Positions 11,600 through 22,786 of a DNA stretch of 64,000 nucleotides are shown piece by piece. Below the pieces are notes generated by a model. The model saw only the letters and a program-made list of their open reading frames with translations, made no database searches and had not been told where the DNA came from. The position numbers and the translations under genes are program-made. The DNA is from Antitrichia curtipendula (Eukaryota; Streptophyta; Bryopsida; Hypnales; Leucodontaceae). The DNA is taken from NCBI GenBank assembly GCA_951230915.1, contig OX579641.1, positions 24,344,254 to 24,408,253 on the forward strand, written 5' to 3'. Within the stretch, counting starts at the first letter, position 1, and every line of letters begins with the position of its first letter.

Positions 11600-13250
11600 T
11601 TATATATAATCAGGTGTTAGGGTTATCAATCCAATTGGGCTGGTTATCTAGTTGGTTGTGACAGTTATGGGAGGGGTTCTTGTTTGGCAGTTTGGACTGT
11701 GTTTTGAGGTTACCACTACAAGTTGTTTAGGAAACTGTCCAATTTTGGGGTTTAAAGGAAGTGTTTCCCGATTTTGAAGGCACCCACTGTTCGAGAGAGT
11801 CTAGTACAAGTCCTAGTCCAAGTTGGCTGCGTATTTTATGTTTCTATTTGGTTTTTGTGTGTATTTGTGGTTTAAGAGGACAAGTGGTCCAAGTTGGTTT
11901 GTGTGTGTTTCTAAGTTGGTTGCTTGATGAAAGTGTGTTCTAATTGGTGTGCTACGAGTGTCAGCATGTGTGTATGGAGTGGTTAAGTTTCAATTGTAGA
12001 AGTATGCAGATGAATGTGGAATTCTGGAGTTTGAAGATAAAACAATTTGGGTGATGAGAAGTATGAAGAAGATGGAGGTTTTCTAATGTTAAGGAAATCA
12101 TATTCTGTTATTGAAGATGTGCAATATAATATTGAGGAGAATTCTTGTGGAAAGATGAAAGATATATTTAGTTGAAGAAGTTTGAGCCTAGCGGGAGAAA
12201 TATTTTGAGAACATAATAAATTTTTGTATCAAATGTTAAATTTGTAAGCGGTGATTTGTCACCAATTTGGATTAATGAAATGAAAGTATATTAGCCATTG
12301 GTTGCATATGTATGAATTAATCAAGTGGGAGTTGTTTGTTGTTTGTGGCTGGTGTTTGGCTTGGTGTTTGGCTGAAATCCAAGTTGGTTTAACAATGATT
12401 TATGGAAATGTGAGTATGTCTAAATGGGAGATATTTTGATGGAACATAACTTGTGTTGATTTAATTTTGCATTCAATTTGGAAGTTCTATATGTCATTGC
12501 AATGAATTGCACTTTCTTTCCAAGTCGGGTATGTATGGAGTCTTTAATTTATAACAGTCCAATTTGGAGTTAAAGTTTGAATGTTGTTTTATGGAATTTC
12601 CAATTGGATTTGTTTATGAATGCATGCCTGTTGTTAAGTTAGAGTGAGCTATGTGAGAAGTTGTAAGGGTCATAATTAAAAGTTATTTTGAGAACATAAT
12701 TAAAAATGGAAAATTGAGAGTTAAAGTTGTAATTTCAAGTTAGTCTGTGAGTCTTTGTGAGGAGCCTATCAATTGAAATTTTATTGTGATATGTTGAGTG
12801 ATGCTGTATGTGAGGGAACAATTTTGGATTCTATTATAGCAATTGAGAGGAAAAGAGTACAAATAGCAATTTGATGGAGTTATGCTGGATATCCAAGTGG
12901 GAGACAAGATTGTGCTGCCCAGTAACTAATACAATTTGGAAGTTAAAGAGCTTTGGCTGAGCTTGGTTAATGAGCAATCCCAGTTGGAGATAAAAATTTG
13001 GTTGAAGGTTGTACTAGTGCTTTCCGATTTGGAGTAAAGAACAAAAGAACCTCATTGGCTGTGAAGTGAAGATCAACGAATAATTTGGGAGATTTTCTTT
13101 CATTTGTGGCTATTAAGAGGGGAGTGAAATAAATTTAGTAATTAGGTTGTGTAAATTGTGAGAAATTAACTTGATGCTAGTTGGAAGTATACATTTTTGG
13201 GTGTTTTATTTTCTAATTAGTTGTCTTTTGTCGTTGTAGAAGTAAGCCTA
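11600..13250 (+). other. G/T-skewed tract with recurring CCAAnTTGG words and polypurine motifs
   Basis: The plus strand is rich in G and T and poor in C, unlike its neighbours. Words such as CCAATTTGGAGTTAAAG, CCAAGTTGG and CAATTTGGAAGTT recur irregularly at about 11818, 11886, 12381, 12475, 12567 and 12940. Phrases like AAGTGGGAG occur at about 12325 and 12900, with AAATGGGAG near 12425. Such phrases resemble Copia-type polypurine tracts, which precede the 3' LTR. No LTR ends, primer-binding site or protein remnants were established. Decayed LTR sequence is one reading, an old non-coding transcript another. Confidence 0.35.
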
Positions 13251-13412
13251 TTTAAAAGACCTCCTTAGGAACAAACTTTACTATTGATTTAGAAATTTCC
13301 AAATAGGATCTAAATCTATCTACAATTATGAACTTTATTTTTTGTAAAAGGTTCATCATATGATTTGTGCTTTATCTAATACTAATTGAATTGTCAACTT
13401 TGTAAATTTAGG

Positions 13413-16400
13413 AGCTGTGGACACCAATGTTGACGCAAGTCAGTCAATCACAAGTGATTACATCCAATTATCTAAAAACATAGTAGCTAGATTTTGGGAA
13501 CAAAGGTACAGATGTAGAGGAGTCCAGTGACAATGATGAAGAAACAAGTGACAAGCGAGAGGCAGTTGCAGATGACATTTGACACCAACACAAAGTTGAC
13601 TCTATAGCCACCACTAATAGTTTACAGGTGAAGCCAATCCGCTTGTCACGTATGAACATCCTTTTGTGTCTCGTGATACCCATGCCCATGGTCAGACCCA
13701 CTTTAGCATGCAATTTGACAAAACTAGAATATGAATTTGTGCATGGCTATCAAGAGCAGCGTGCATAACTGCATATTCTATTTTTTGACCTCTAATGAAA
13801 GCGGCGAGATGGAGGTCACAACAACAGAAGAATGGGCTTCCTTTAATTTCCATTTGAAAGCAAAGGTAAAACAATGTGATGCACTTTTGGACAATGAGTT
13901 GGAGCTTTGGCAGTTAAAGAACTTGAAGTTCTTCATTTGTGACGGTAATCACTCTCACAAAGCGTAGATCTCTCACATCCTCAAACTTTATAATGTTGAT
14001 CATGCATAACATTTCAACATCGATAGCATAATATTACAGACCAAAGGACGGACGAGTGTTGTCATGCAAGCCATGCATGACATCAACAACTAAGTCTCTT
14101 TTTATTTTCATTTTTGTATTTTGTCTTTTGAATTTATGGCATTAGATTTATGTAATGTTTTATCTATGTTTTTTATATTATTTACATAGAACATATTGAT
14201 GTGCAGGCATACAAAGGACTTGCATGTTAAGACAATATTGGTCCATACTCTATATCAAATATAAAAGTATAGAATCATGCCCATACAGAAATTCAAAGAG
14301 CTCTTAACAAATGCCAATTTCCTCAAGTGCCACCAACATGCCAAGAAAACATGGTATTCTGTATATGCCATTGGAAGTTTTTTACTTCTTTCAACTTTTG
14401 GGTATGTTTGTCACAATCAAATAAATTTTTTACGTTACATTTTGAGTATTTTATAAATAATATTGTTGTAATTAAAATCGTATGCATTTATACAACATGA
14501 GATTGTTGTTGTAGCCAACGCGGAGTTTACCATTAAAATACTGTAGAAGGTGAAGGGATGAAATTGGAGCAGTGGCTACTATGTGCAAAGGGACAAAAGA
14601 TAAGACATCAACTCTTTTACTACAAACTTGCAAAGATGCTGGCAATAGCCAACCTAAGTTTGGTCCAAATTGGCTTCAAGAAGTAATGTTCTTTAGCAAA
14701 TGCCTGTATTGGTTTAGATAATAAAATATTCATTGAGATGTTAGATGTTCATGTTTGTCATTGACTATATTAATATTCATAACATTATTTTCTACTTGCA
14801 AATTGAAGGCCATTGGAGCTTGAACATTGAGCCAAAGATGACACTTAAGAAGACGGAGCTTATATTGAACTCTTTTGCTGAAGCTCCATTCAAAGTGCAA
14901 TGGTTGAAGTAGTAGAATATGTCCACCCACTTTCATAAAGCAAGGAAGTTTTTGCCAAAGCCAATGAACAACAACAAATTGATAGATTTCCTTCATAAGG
15001 TAGTGTGGTGGACTATAATAAGTATTAACCCCTAAAGGACTAGCATGCATTTTTTGGCAGTTTAGAAATTTTGGGCAGGTACCTACGACTAGAGATATGC
15101 ATGTTTTTGGCTGACATTTTAATAAAAGGTGGGGATAAGGAATATCTTTCATATACACTAAATTTCATAACATTCGAAAATACGAATCAAAAGTTATGGC
15201 CTAATATGTTACTTTTTGGGGGGGGGCGGGCAATCCAGGCAGATACAAAAAAATCACTTTTTTCATAAACAAAAATTTGAAATTGGTATTTTAGAGTTTT
15301 GTATACATGGAAAGCTTTTAATCATTCCATTTTGACCAATGAATCAAAAGTTATGAGAAGTTTTAGTTTGCGGGCAATTATGGACTTTTTATTCTAAATA
15401 AACTTTGAAGTCCTTTATCTTACTCAATTTTCAATACTTTTTGAAAAAAATAAAACCATAGGATGTAGATTGTTTATTACAACATTGCAATCATTGGAAT
15501 TGGCATTTTTAGATACCGTGATTGAATTCTTAACAATTTAGTATTTTGAATCATTCTCTATTTCTTTCTAATTACTATTTTTTCCTCTATGCTGTAAAAT
15601 TCCAATTGATGTGAAAATTTTTAAGCATATAGCCAACTTGTCTAGGAAAAAGGATCTAAAGAAGAACCACCATTTTGGACATTTTTTCATAGAAAAGTGA
15701 GCTTGTGAAGTGCAGCTGCCCTGTTTTTTGCAGGGCCAAAAATTGATTTTAGTGATTTTGAGTGCTCATATCTTGCAATCCACTAGGTGGAAATTTCTGA
15801 AATTTTTATCACATGTTCTCAAGTCAGCATAATACAAGATCCTACGGTTAGATTTGTAAAAAAAAGTTTTTTTTCAAAAAAATTGTACTTGTATTAGAAG
15901 TGGTAGTTTTGTAGCGTTTTTGGTGAAACATAGTCAAGGAACTTAAAGGATTAAGTTGGAATTTTTTTCTTGCAAGCAATGCCATTGACTTTCCATGTTC
16001 TTTGATTAGTATTGGTCAGATTTAAATTTATATTTGATTGTTGAAATTGTGCAAATGACCTCAAATTGAAGATGTTGTCATAGCCATTGACATGATTGTC
16101 AGTAAGGACAATTTGTCACTTGACATGTGGAATTCACTTAAGCCACAATTAGCTTTGGAGTTTGGACTATGTGGAAGAGTGGCTTATGAAGGTCTAGGAT
16201 CATGCATTCTACAATGATCTAAATGGGAAGGTGCATTTCAAAAAAGGAGACGTCTTCCTAAATTACCATGGAAATGACCAGATTATTAAACGGGTTGTCT
16301 TTAAATACATATTTGTAGCTCTTCATTTTTATTGAACTTGTTGCTATAAGTCTCTTATTAGTTAGAAATTATATGATGTTCTAACATGGGATTTGGAGAG

Positions 16401-18420
16401 GAGGGTAGGTACTTCAAGTTAGAGTTGTTCACAAGAAGGCCATCTTGAAAATTGATTTGCCTCCTTTTTGAATACATGGATCAATTGCAGATCCTCCAAG
16501 TGCTTATTTTTGTTGAACCAACTTAAAACTTGGTCAACAATGCACCTAAACGAGGGCAAATGGTATTTTGACTACAAGCCAACATTAACTGCACCTTCAA
16601 AGGTGCCATTAAAGCAACACATTCAAGCAACGAGGGGTTCAAATGTTGTTCTTGATGAGTACGTTGGGTTGGAGTAGTCTGTAAAGAAACAAGTCATTGA
16701 GGCGCTAAGAAGAAGATCAAAAGAAAAAAGAGAAGATGTTGCATAATGCAGAAAAGCTTGTTGCAAAAGAGGTAGAGAAGAAGCACGAGGCAATTATAAA
16801 AGTCGTAGAAAAGGAAGCACAAAAGTTGAAGGGAAAAGAGCCTGTTAGTGGACTAGCTGTTTTGGCGAGTCTTACCTCATCAATGGATAACTCAATTGTA
16901 CAAGATCCATTGACGATTTGAGCCTCTACATATGCTTCTCACTCAAAAGCTTCGAACTTATAGCCCTCCTCCAACAAAGGAGAAAGATGAATCAATCATT
17001 GTTGTTGCATAGTTCATTGCAAATACAATTGTGGAGGTTGTACTAGAAGACATGAGCAGTCCAATACCAATTGACTACGCTTGCATTCTTGACTTTTGTC
17101 AGAAGGTATGATATTCTTTATTTAGTTGAGATATTGCAATAGAATTTGTTTGATGATTACTAGTCTTTGGAAATTGCTTTGTTAATTGCACTAACTTCAT
17201 TTTTCTTACTTTCTACCATGTATCACAAAGACGTCGGACTTACTGTAGAGTACTAGACAAGCATCCAAGCTTTGATCTAGTTTTGTTTGGCCTTAGGATC
17301 TTCCAATTTTGGGTGTAAATGACATAGAAATACAAATTCCATATTGTAATGCTTTTCCTGACTCATGATTGCAGCCTCTATTTGAATTTGCTAATAATTA
17401 ACTACACAATAAGGATGCCCTCATCATCATGTACCCCCTCAGCTTTGAAGTAAAGTAAAGACATTTTACAACACACTAATGCTTACTAGTTCAAGAAGAA
17501 GAAGGACTAGTAGAGTATGAATTAACTCCATTGACTTTACTCACCTCATGGATGTGGCTAAAACAATAAGAAATATGTTGTAGTTTTCTTTTCATTATTA
17601 TTTTTTGCAATTGATGATGTACCACGTTAACAAGTACTTACATTATTTCATCACACATTCTTTTGTCAACTCAAAGATTTGGAATTACTTTGCTTGTGAA
17701 GAACCTTGCAAATAGTCTGTCGTCAAAGTTTCAGTTCCAAACCATCCATGACTTGAAGTTCCGCGATGTCGATGTTAGACAAGATGACAACTTGCAAAAT
17801 TTCACGTTTGTCATAGACCGTGCCATCAATGACAATTGCCCATGGCGTGAACCTCGACAAAAAAGCCCTTTGTTCTTGAGTTGTTCTTCCAGCCGTCACA
17901 TTGTCGCTCTTGAAGAAGATGAGGGCATCTTCAAGGCCTTAATAGCGCCGCTAATGCATGCTTCACCATCTATCACGATGGTAACACAACTAGTGGTTGC
18001 AAAGTAGGTCGACACTTGACAAAGAGCTTTGTAATGTTAAACCTACCACAAAAAAATCATGATGCAATACGTAAGTTAACCTTAGACTCTTCATTTCATT
18101 CCAATATGAAACCTTAGTGAACTTTCACTACTTCCATTCATTTTTGTCTTGTAGATCTTTGACGTCAGACCATCCATTGCACATTTCATTCTTTGGAAGA
18201 CCCAATTTCTTCCCAAGTCCGGAGAAGCCATTTCAATTGCCAATTTATGTCAAAAACTGGCTCAAGCTTTTGCAGTTCATGGCACTTAACGTAGATTGCC
18301 CCATCATCGACATGTGGACCCTCATATTTTGGATTTTGTAGGTGTTGAAGCAAAGTCTTCTAATGAAGAATCAATTTCAGAGTCTTCTAGTAGAACCTAG
18401 TTTGGAGATGATTAGTTAGA
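13413..18420 (+). pseudogene. decayed multi-exon gene of unknown family with a CDGNH motif
   Basis: Protein-like fragments follow one another on the plus strand, with intron-like gaps and GT/AG-like edges. In order they are: GAVDTNVDASQSITSDY (13413); LELWQLKNLKFFICDGNHSH followed by ISHILKLYNVDH (13900-14010); GPYSISN and ALNKCQFPQVPPTC (14210-14410); ATMCKGTKDKTSTLLLQTC (14560-14690); VIAIDMIVSKDNLSLDMWNS (16080-16220); KWYFDYKPTLTAPSKVPLKQ (16550); the Lys/Glu-rich EKLVAKEVEKKHEAIIKVV (16740-16920); DYACILDFCQK (17040-17106); a 114-codon frame at 17663-18007; and a terminal segment to about 18420. Several stops sit where Trp would fit (TAG or TAA after HKA and VDHA), and frames shift between and within fragments. 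A 922-bp transposon (15029-15950) interrupts it. I do not recognise the function. Confidence 0.55.
15025..15954 (+). mobile_element. TTAW-family non-autonomous transposon, copy A (922 bp)
   Basis: The element spans 15029-15950, flanked by TTAA on both sides (15025-15028 and 15951-15954). The left end reads CCCCTAAAGGAC; the right end read inward is TCCTTTAAGTTCC, an imperfect inverted repeat. The interior has no coding capacity. Landmarks shared with other copies are TTTTGGCAGT near the left end, GGAAAGCTTTTAATCATTCC, CAAAAGTTATGAGAAGTTTT, GTGAGCTTGTGAAGTGCAGCT and GTGAAACATAGTCAAGGAAC. The 4-bp TTAA duplication fits piggyBac-like or Kolobok-like elements; the assignment is inference. Confidence 0.8.
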
Positions 18421-19315
18421 TTGAATTGGATTCAATATCTTTGAGAACGATTTTTTGTATTCCAAAACTATGACTATTACTTGAATTAGATTTGATTTCT
18501 GAATTTTGTTACAATGCAAAAATAATATTAGAACAATAATCTATTTCAGAGGAGTGTTAAATTTTTGGTAGCTTTGTAAGTATTTACTAGCTTCAACACA
18601 TGAATTTTAGGGATTAATTGGTAAGGCAAAATAAATAAATCATGTGGAGTGTGCTCCTGCCAAGCTCTAAAAGCATCTATTTAACTTTTAAGGTACATTT
18701 CATGTCCAAACTTCATTAGATTTTTAAATTTAAACGTAGTAATATATGTCAAATTTTATTCTTATTTTTTTATAGTTCAAACATGAAAATGAATTTTATG
18801 TGATTTTTTAATGAAATTTCTTTATAAAAACCATAGTATATACAAAAATGCTTTAAATAATAATACTTCCATCCTAAAATTATCTTCTTGTTGCATTTTG
18901 TGGCATAGAAAATTGGTCAGTTTTGGCTTTCAATTGCTATCTAGGACTAGCAAAATAACCCCAAGCAATAGCTCCCCCTCCATCTATGCAATCATCAATT
19001 GAAAAACAAATGAAATGATTGAAGAAGTCAATCAACATTGTTTGTTCTTATTTTTTGTATTTCTTTGAGTATTGCCTAATTGAAGGAGATAAAGCTTTGG
19101 GAAGTGGTACAAAGGTCCACACATGGTCTTGGACCTATACTAACTACCCACAAAATGACACCTCATATTCAACAATTAGGTGCCCATTGATGCTTTTTGA
19201 AAATGCCCAAAAGATTTCACTTTTTAATACTTCAAAATTGCACTTTGAAAAAGGTTTCAAAATCCAAAGTTTTTAGGATGCTAGGAGTGCATTGAACTCT
19301 ACTTACAACGCAAAA
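18421..19315. other. AT-rich stretch, no gene seen
   Basis: No motif-bearing frame. A phrase near 18655 (GCCAAGCTCTAAAAGCATC) weakly resembles the ACTAAAAGCGTCC repeat ends elsewhere, but no element boundary could be drawn. Confidence 0.5.
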
Positions 19316-19628
19316 TGGGTTTGAAAGGACCATTGTTCCTTTGAGGGACGAATTGGATTTTGGGCACGGTCTCATTTTTTGTCATGATTTTTTGAATTTA
19401 AAAAAAAAATAGAAAATTTGATTTTCTTTATGGGAATGTTATCATTTTTTTAAGTGGTGCCTAGGAACAAAAGTTATGTCCAAGATAAGCTCAAAATTGG
19501 AGAGATTGTGTAGTAAAAAAAATTCAAAATTTTTATTTTTTTATTTTTTTCATATATTATATTTTTGTCTACATGAAAAGGTTTTATTCATTTCATTTGG
19601 ATAAGCTATATGAAAGTTATGGACAATC
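19316..19628 (+). mobile_element. TTAW-family transposon copy E, left part (split by the LINE)
   Basis: The sequence running into the LINE target site (ACATGAAAAGGTTTTATTCA, CATTTGGATAAGCTATATG, AAAGTTATGGACAATC) matches the middle of copy A in order. The match resumes after the LINE at 27322 and ends at a family terminus at 27914. The two parts add up to about 0.9 kb, the size of copies A and B. The left terminus near 19316 (GAAAGGACCATTG) is worn and its exact edge is uncertain. Confidence 0.6.
19617..19628 (+). repeat. LINE target-site duplication, left copy
   Basis: TTATGGACAATC, 12 bp, is identical to 27310-27321 directly after the poly-A tail. Confidence 0.93.
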
Positions 19629-20137
19629 GATTTGAGAGCGGTGGTGAGAGCAGGAACTTGAGCGGAGCCGCCGCAGATTAGGGATTCGTGTTACTTCATC
19701 AGATTGAAACATCGCCGCTAGCCCGTAGAGCTTTGAATTGTTACGTTTGCGTTCATGTTTACATGCGATTGATAATCTTGCTTAGACGCGTGATTATCCA
19801 AACCTAATCTCAAAACTCGTTTAGTACACTTGCCGTGTAGACAGTATGGTGGCGGTAGACTACTCCGCCGTACTTCGTAGAGACCCTGCAAGATCCAGGG
19901 CGACTGCCACTCAGGGAGCTCGACGCCGCGTGACTGCTACGGAACTCATTGGAGCAGCTCAAGCGTGGCACCAGGGAGCGCAGTAGGGTTCCCCAGATCT
20001 AGATCTACTAGCATGGTTTTCTAGAAACCCTAAAGAAATCCTCATACAGGAATGTGCTGTTATTCCCGCTTCAGATCTCAACATGGTGGCATTGCGCAGG
20101 GAGGTAGCGTACTTACGTCAACATGTAATCATTATTT
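19629..20137 (+). promoter_or_regulatory. LINE 5' leader
   Basis: This is the GC-richer leader upstream of the DUF4283-like region. L1 leaders normally carry an internal Pol II promoter. A telo-box-like AAACCCTAAA occurs at about 20028. An ATG at 20082 opens a short frame (MVALRREVAYLRQHV) that does not run into the ORF1 frame, so either ORF1 begins differently or an indel separates them. Confidence 0.5.
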
Positions 20138-22762
20138 GTGAGGTTTGCCATTGATCTCCCTCCCTCTTTCCGTCATGATTTGTGGATTCAAGATCTAGAA
20201 TCACTTATTAGCGCTAGGGTTTCTCTTCATCGCGACGCTGGAGATGGATTTCACTTTATCAAGCTGAAATCCATAGAGTTGATGCGTCAAGTTCTCGCAC
20301 TGTCTCCTTGCCGTTTGAAAAGTGGCACCGCTACATTCCAAAGATGGATTCCAGCTTTCAATACCAGTCAACCTTCGGGACTTGGGGTTCCATGCTGGAT
20401 CAACTTGAAGAACCTGCTGCTCGAGTTCCACTAGCACGAAGCCAAATCACTTGCTAGCGCGGTTGGTACAGTACTCGAAGAAGACCGCAGCACTTCCTCT
20501 GCAGCTGACCCGCGATTCTGCGTTTCTATTGATCCTGCAAAAGGATATATCCACTCATTAGCGGTGGCGAATGTGGAGGGCCAATACTTGAAAGTATTAA
20601 TAGAATATGAAGTCCCGGACCTCTCTTGCAGTCAATGCTCAGATCCAAGCCACGATGATCTCGAATGCCCAAGCCGTGGACTGTTAGCCACTCCGCCAAA
20701 CCGAAATTACAGACTGAATTCAAGTCGAGGAGGGGGTCCAATATCTAGACATCGGCACCAACATCGTAATGACCGTATCAGTCACCCCAATTAAGGAAGA
20801 CCGACTCACGAAATTTCTCCCCAGCCACATTCGACTACTGACGACGGCTTCAAAGTGGTGTCCTACCGGAACTCCAAGGAGCGCCTGATGAAGCTGAACA
20901 GCCCTGGAGGTCGACGATCTCGAAGATCAAAAGCCAAGTGTGCAGGTCTAGAGCCGGATTTCGAACTGATTCCCTCCCCTCATGGTCAAGGCTCCAGCAG
21001 TCGGCCGCATTCACAGGGATACCCCAACAATAATCAGCGGCTTCATGGAGCGGACTTCACAATCCAAGGCTCTGGCGCCCGTAGCAGCTCGGGAGACAGA
21101 GAGCGACAAGCAGTGGTTGGGCAAAATCCTAATGACCGCAATTCAGGACCTGCTAAGCTAAAAGCAACCAGCCACCTCAAGGGTAATCGGCTAGACGTTG
21201 CTGTTTGGCAGGAGAAGAAACACTAATCGGAACTCAGCGGTCGACACCAGGGTAAGTCTACGTTGGCAAGGGAGATTCGGCAAGATTTGTCTCGGCCCAC
21301 TGCGATGGATGTCAAAACTCCAAGTACGGGAATACATCCTCAACTAAATCCGCAAGCAGCTCCGGCGAATCTAGAGGTAACCAACTCACCGGTTCCCCAC
21401 TCACTTCTTTGTCATGAAGATTATCCAAACCTGTCAGGTTTCCCACGGCATTTATCGCAGCATACAGGCATGGTTCAAACGCTCCAAATCCAAGCAGTCC
21501 CGGAGCCATCCAAAATCGGAGAAGCGAAGTTGCTCCTAGCCCCTCCACTGGTTCCGACTGACAATCCAATACATATCACTGATGTCATGGATCCAACAAC
21601 CTATGAAGAGGCTGTTGATATGGAACTAGAAGCTGAAATCGAACATTATATGCTACATCTCGCAGAAGAATACGAAGAATCTTCAGGTGCGAGATCCAAT
21701 TGGGTGAAGGGAACTGAGACATTGGACATGGCAACTCCAACAGCTCCAACAACTCAAGGTACCCGAGTGAGCAATATTATTGAAATCAGCGACCCAAGTG
21801 AGAGCAGCTCCCCAACTCTTATCTCACATGGCAGTTTTATACTTAGAGGAGATATGCCCAATATTCAATGCCTACCACACCAGACGGATACGGATGGCAG
21901 ACAGAGCAAGCCTAAATCAGGTGCCAGCCATAGCTCGCCCTCATCGATCTCCGAAGCTCATTGCATCAGTCTTCCTCAGACTAGTTTAGTCAAGGCAACA
22001 AGTTGCATGGTAGATACCAATTCCCTTGAACCTTTCGCGGGCACAATACCCGAGCTACTCCCAGTGGTCTCAACCCAAGCATCAAATCCGCCATCAATTG
22101 CTCCGGGCTCAATGGAACCAGCAAGCATTACTTTAGCTCTCCTTGGCATCAATATGGACCAAGGTAGACGCTTCTCATTCTTCGAGGGTTCGGATGACAA
22201 GTCAGATGAGGAACAGTGCCAAGATCCCATCCAGGATTTAGCTTTTGGCGATGACTCTGGACCATCTATTCATGAAGAAGAGGCATTTGAAGATGCTCAG
22301 AGCAAACAGTTCTCGCCAGTCAGGTTAGGCCCTAGAAGCCCCAAATCTTCTCATGTAGTTCATCTTCTACCCCGAGCTATCTCGTTTGGTCCTCAGGTGG
22401 AAACTGATCTACTTCAAAACCAAAATATGGGATTAAATACACCTCGACCATCTACTCAGATTAGCAGGGCCGAAGCACGTGATAACGAGCGTGCATTTTG
22501 AGCCATTCAACGGCTAACAGCGGACCGTATTCGTCCATCTCAAGATCCTAACTCTCAGAATGGGATCTCTCCATTGAATAGCAACTTTTTGTCCACACCA
22601 GCTGCAGAACTGACACATTCAGTCCGAAGTGCTAAGGCGGCAGCAAGAACTCTCTCTACTTCTTCTCCAAGCACCCCTCCTATTCATCTATCACCAGCAG
22701 GATTTGACTGTTGGGGATACCGAGCTGGTCCAAACCAGCCCCGCGTTGAGGATACTGCGTAA
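20138..22762 (+). pseudogene. LINE ORF1: DUF4283-like and zinc-knuckle protein, four in-frame stops
   Basis: One frame runs about 875 codons. The first 100 codons (VRFAIDLPPSFRHDLWIQ, then FQRWIPAF and VPCWINLKNLLLEF) have the DUF4283 pattern of plant LINE ORF1 proteins. A CX2CX4HX4C zinc knuckle (C-SQ-C-SDPS-H-DDLE-C) lies at about 20628-20670. A long Ser/Pro/acidic low-complexity tail follows. The product should bind element RNA in the ribonucleoprotein. In-frame stops interrupt it at 20432 (TAG), 20792 (TAA), 21224 (TAA) and 22499 (TGA); the frame is kept across all of them. The true start is not resolved: the frame is closed by TAA at 20126. ORF2 starts 25 bp downstream of the end. Confidence 0.82.
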
Positions 22763-22786
22763 AGACTCTCAACCCCATCATTTGTT

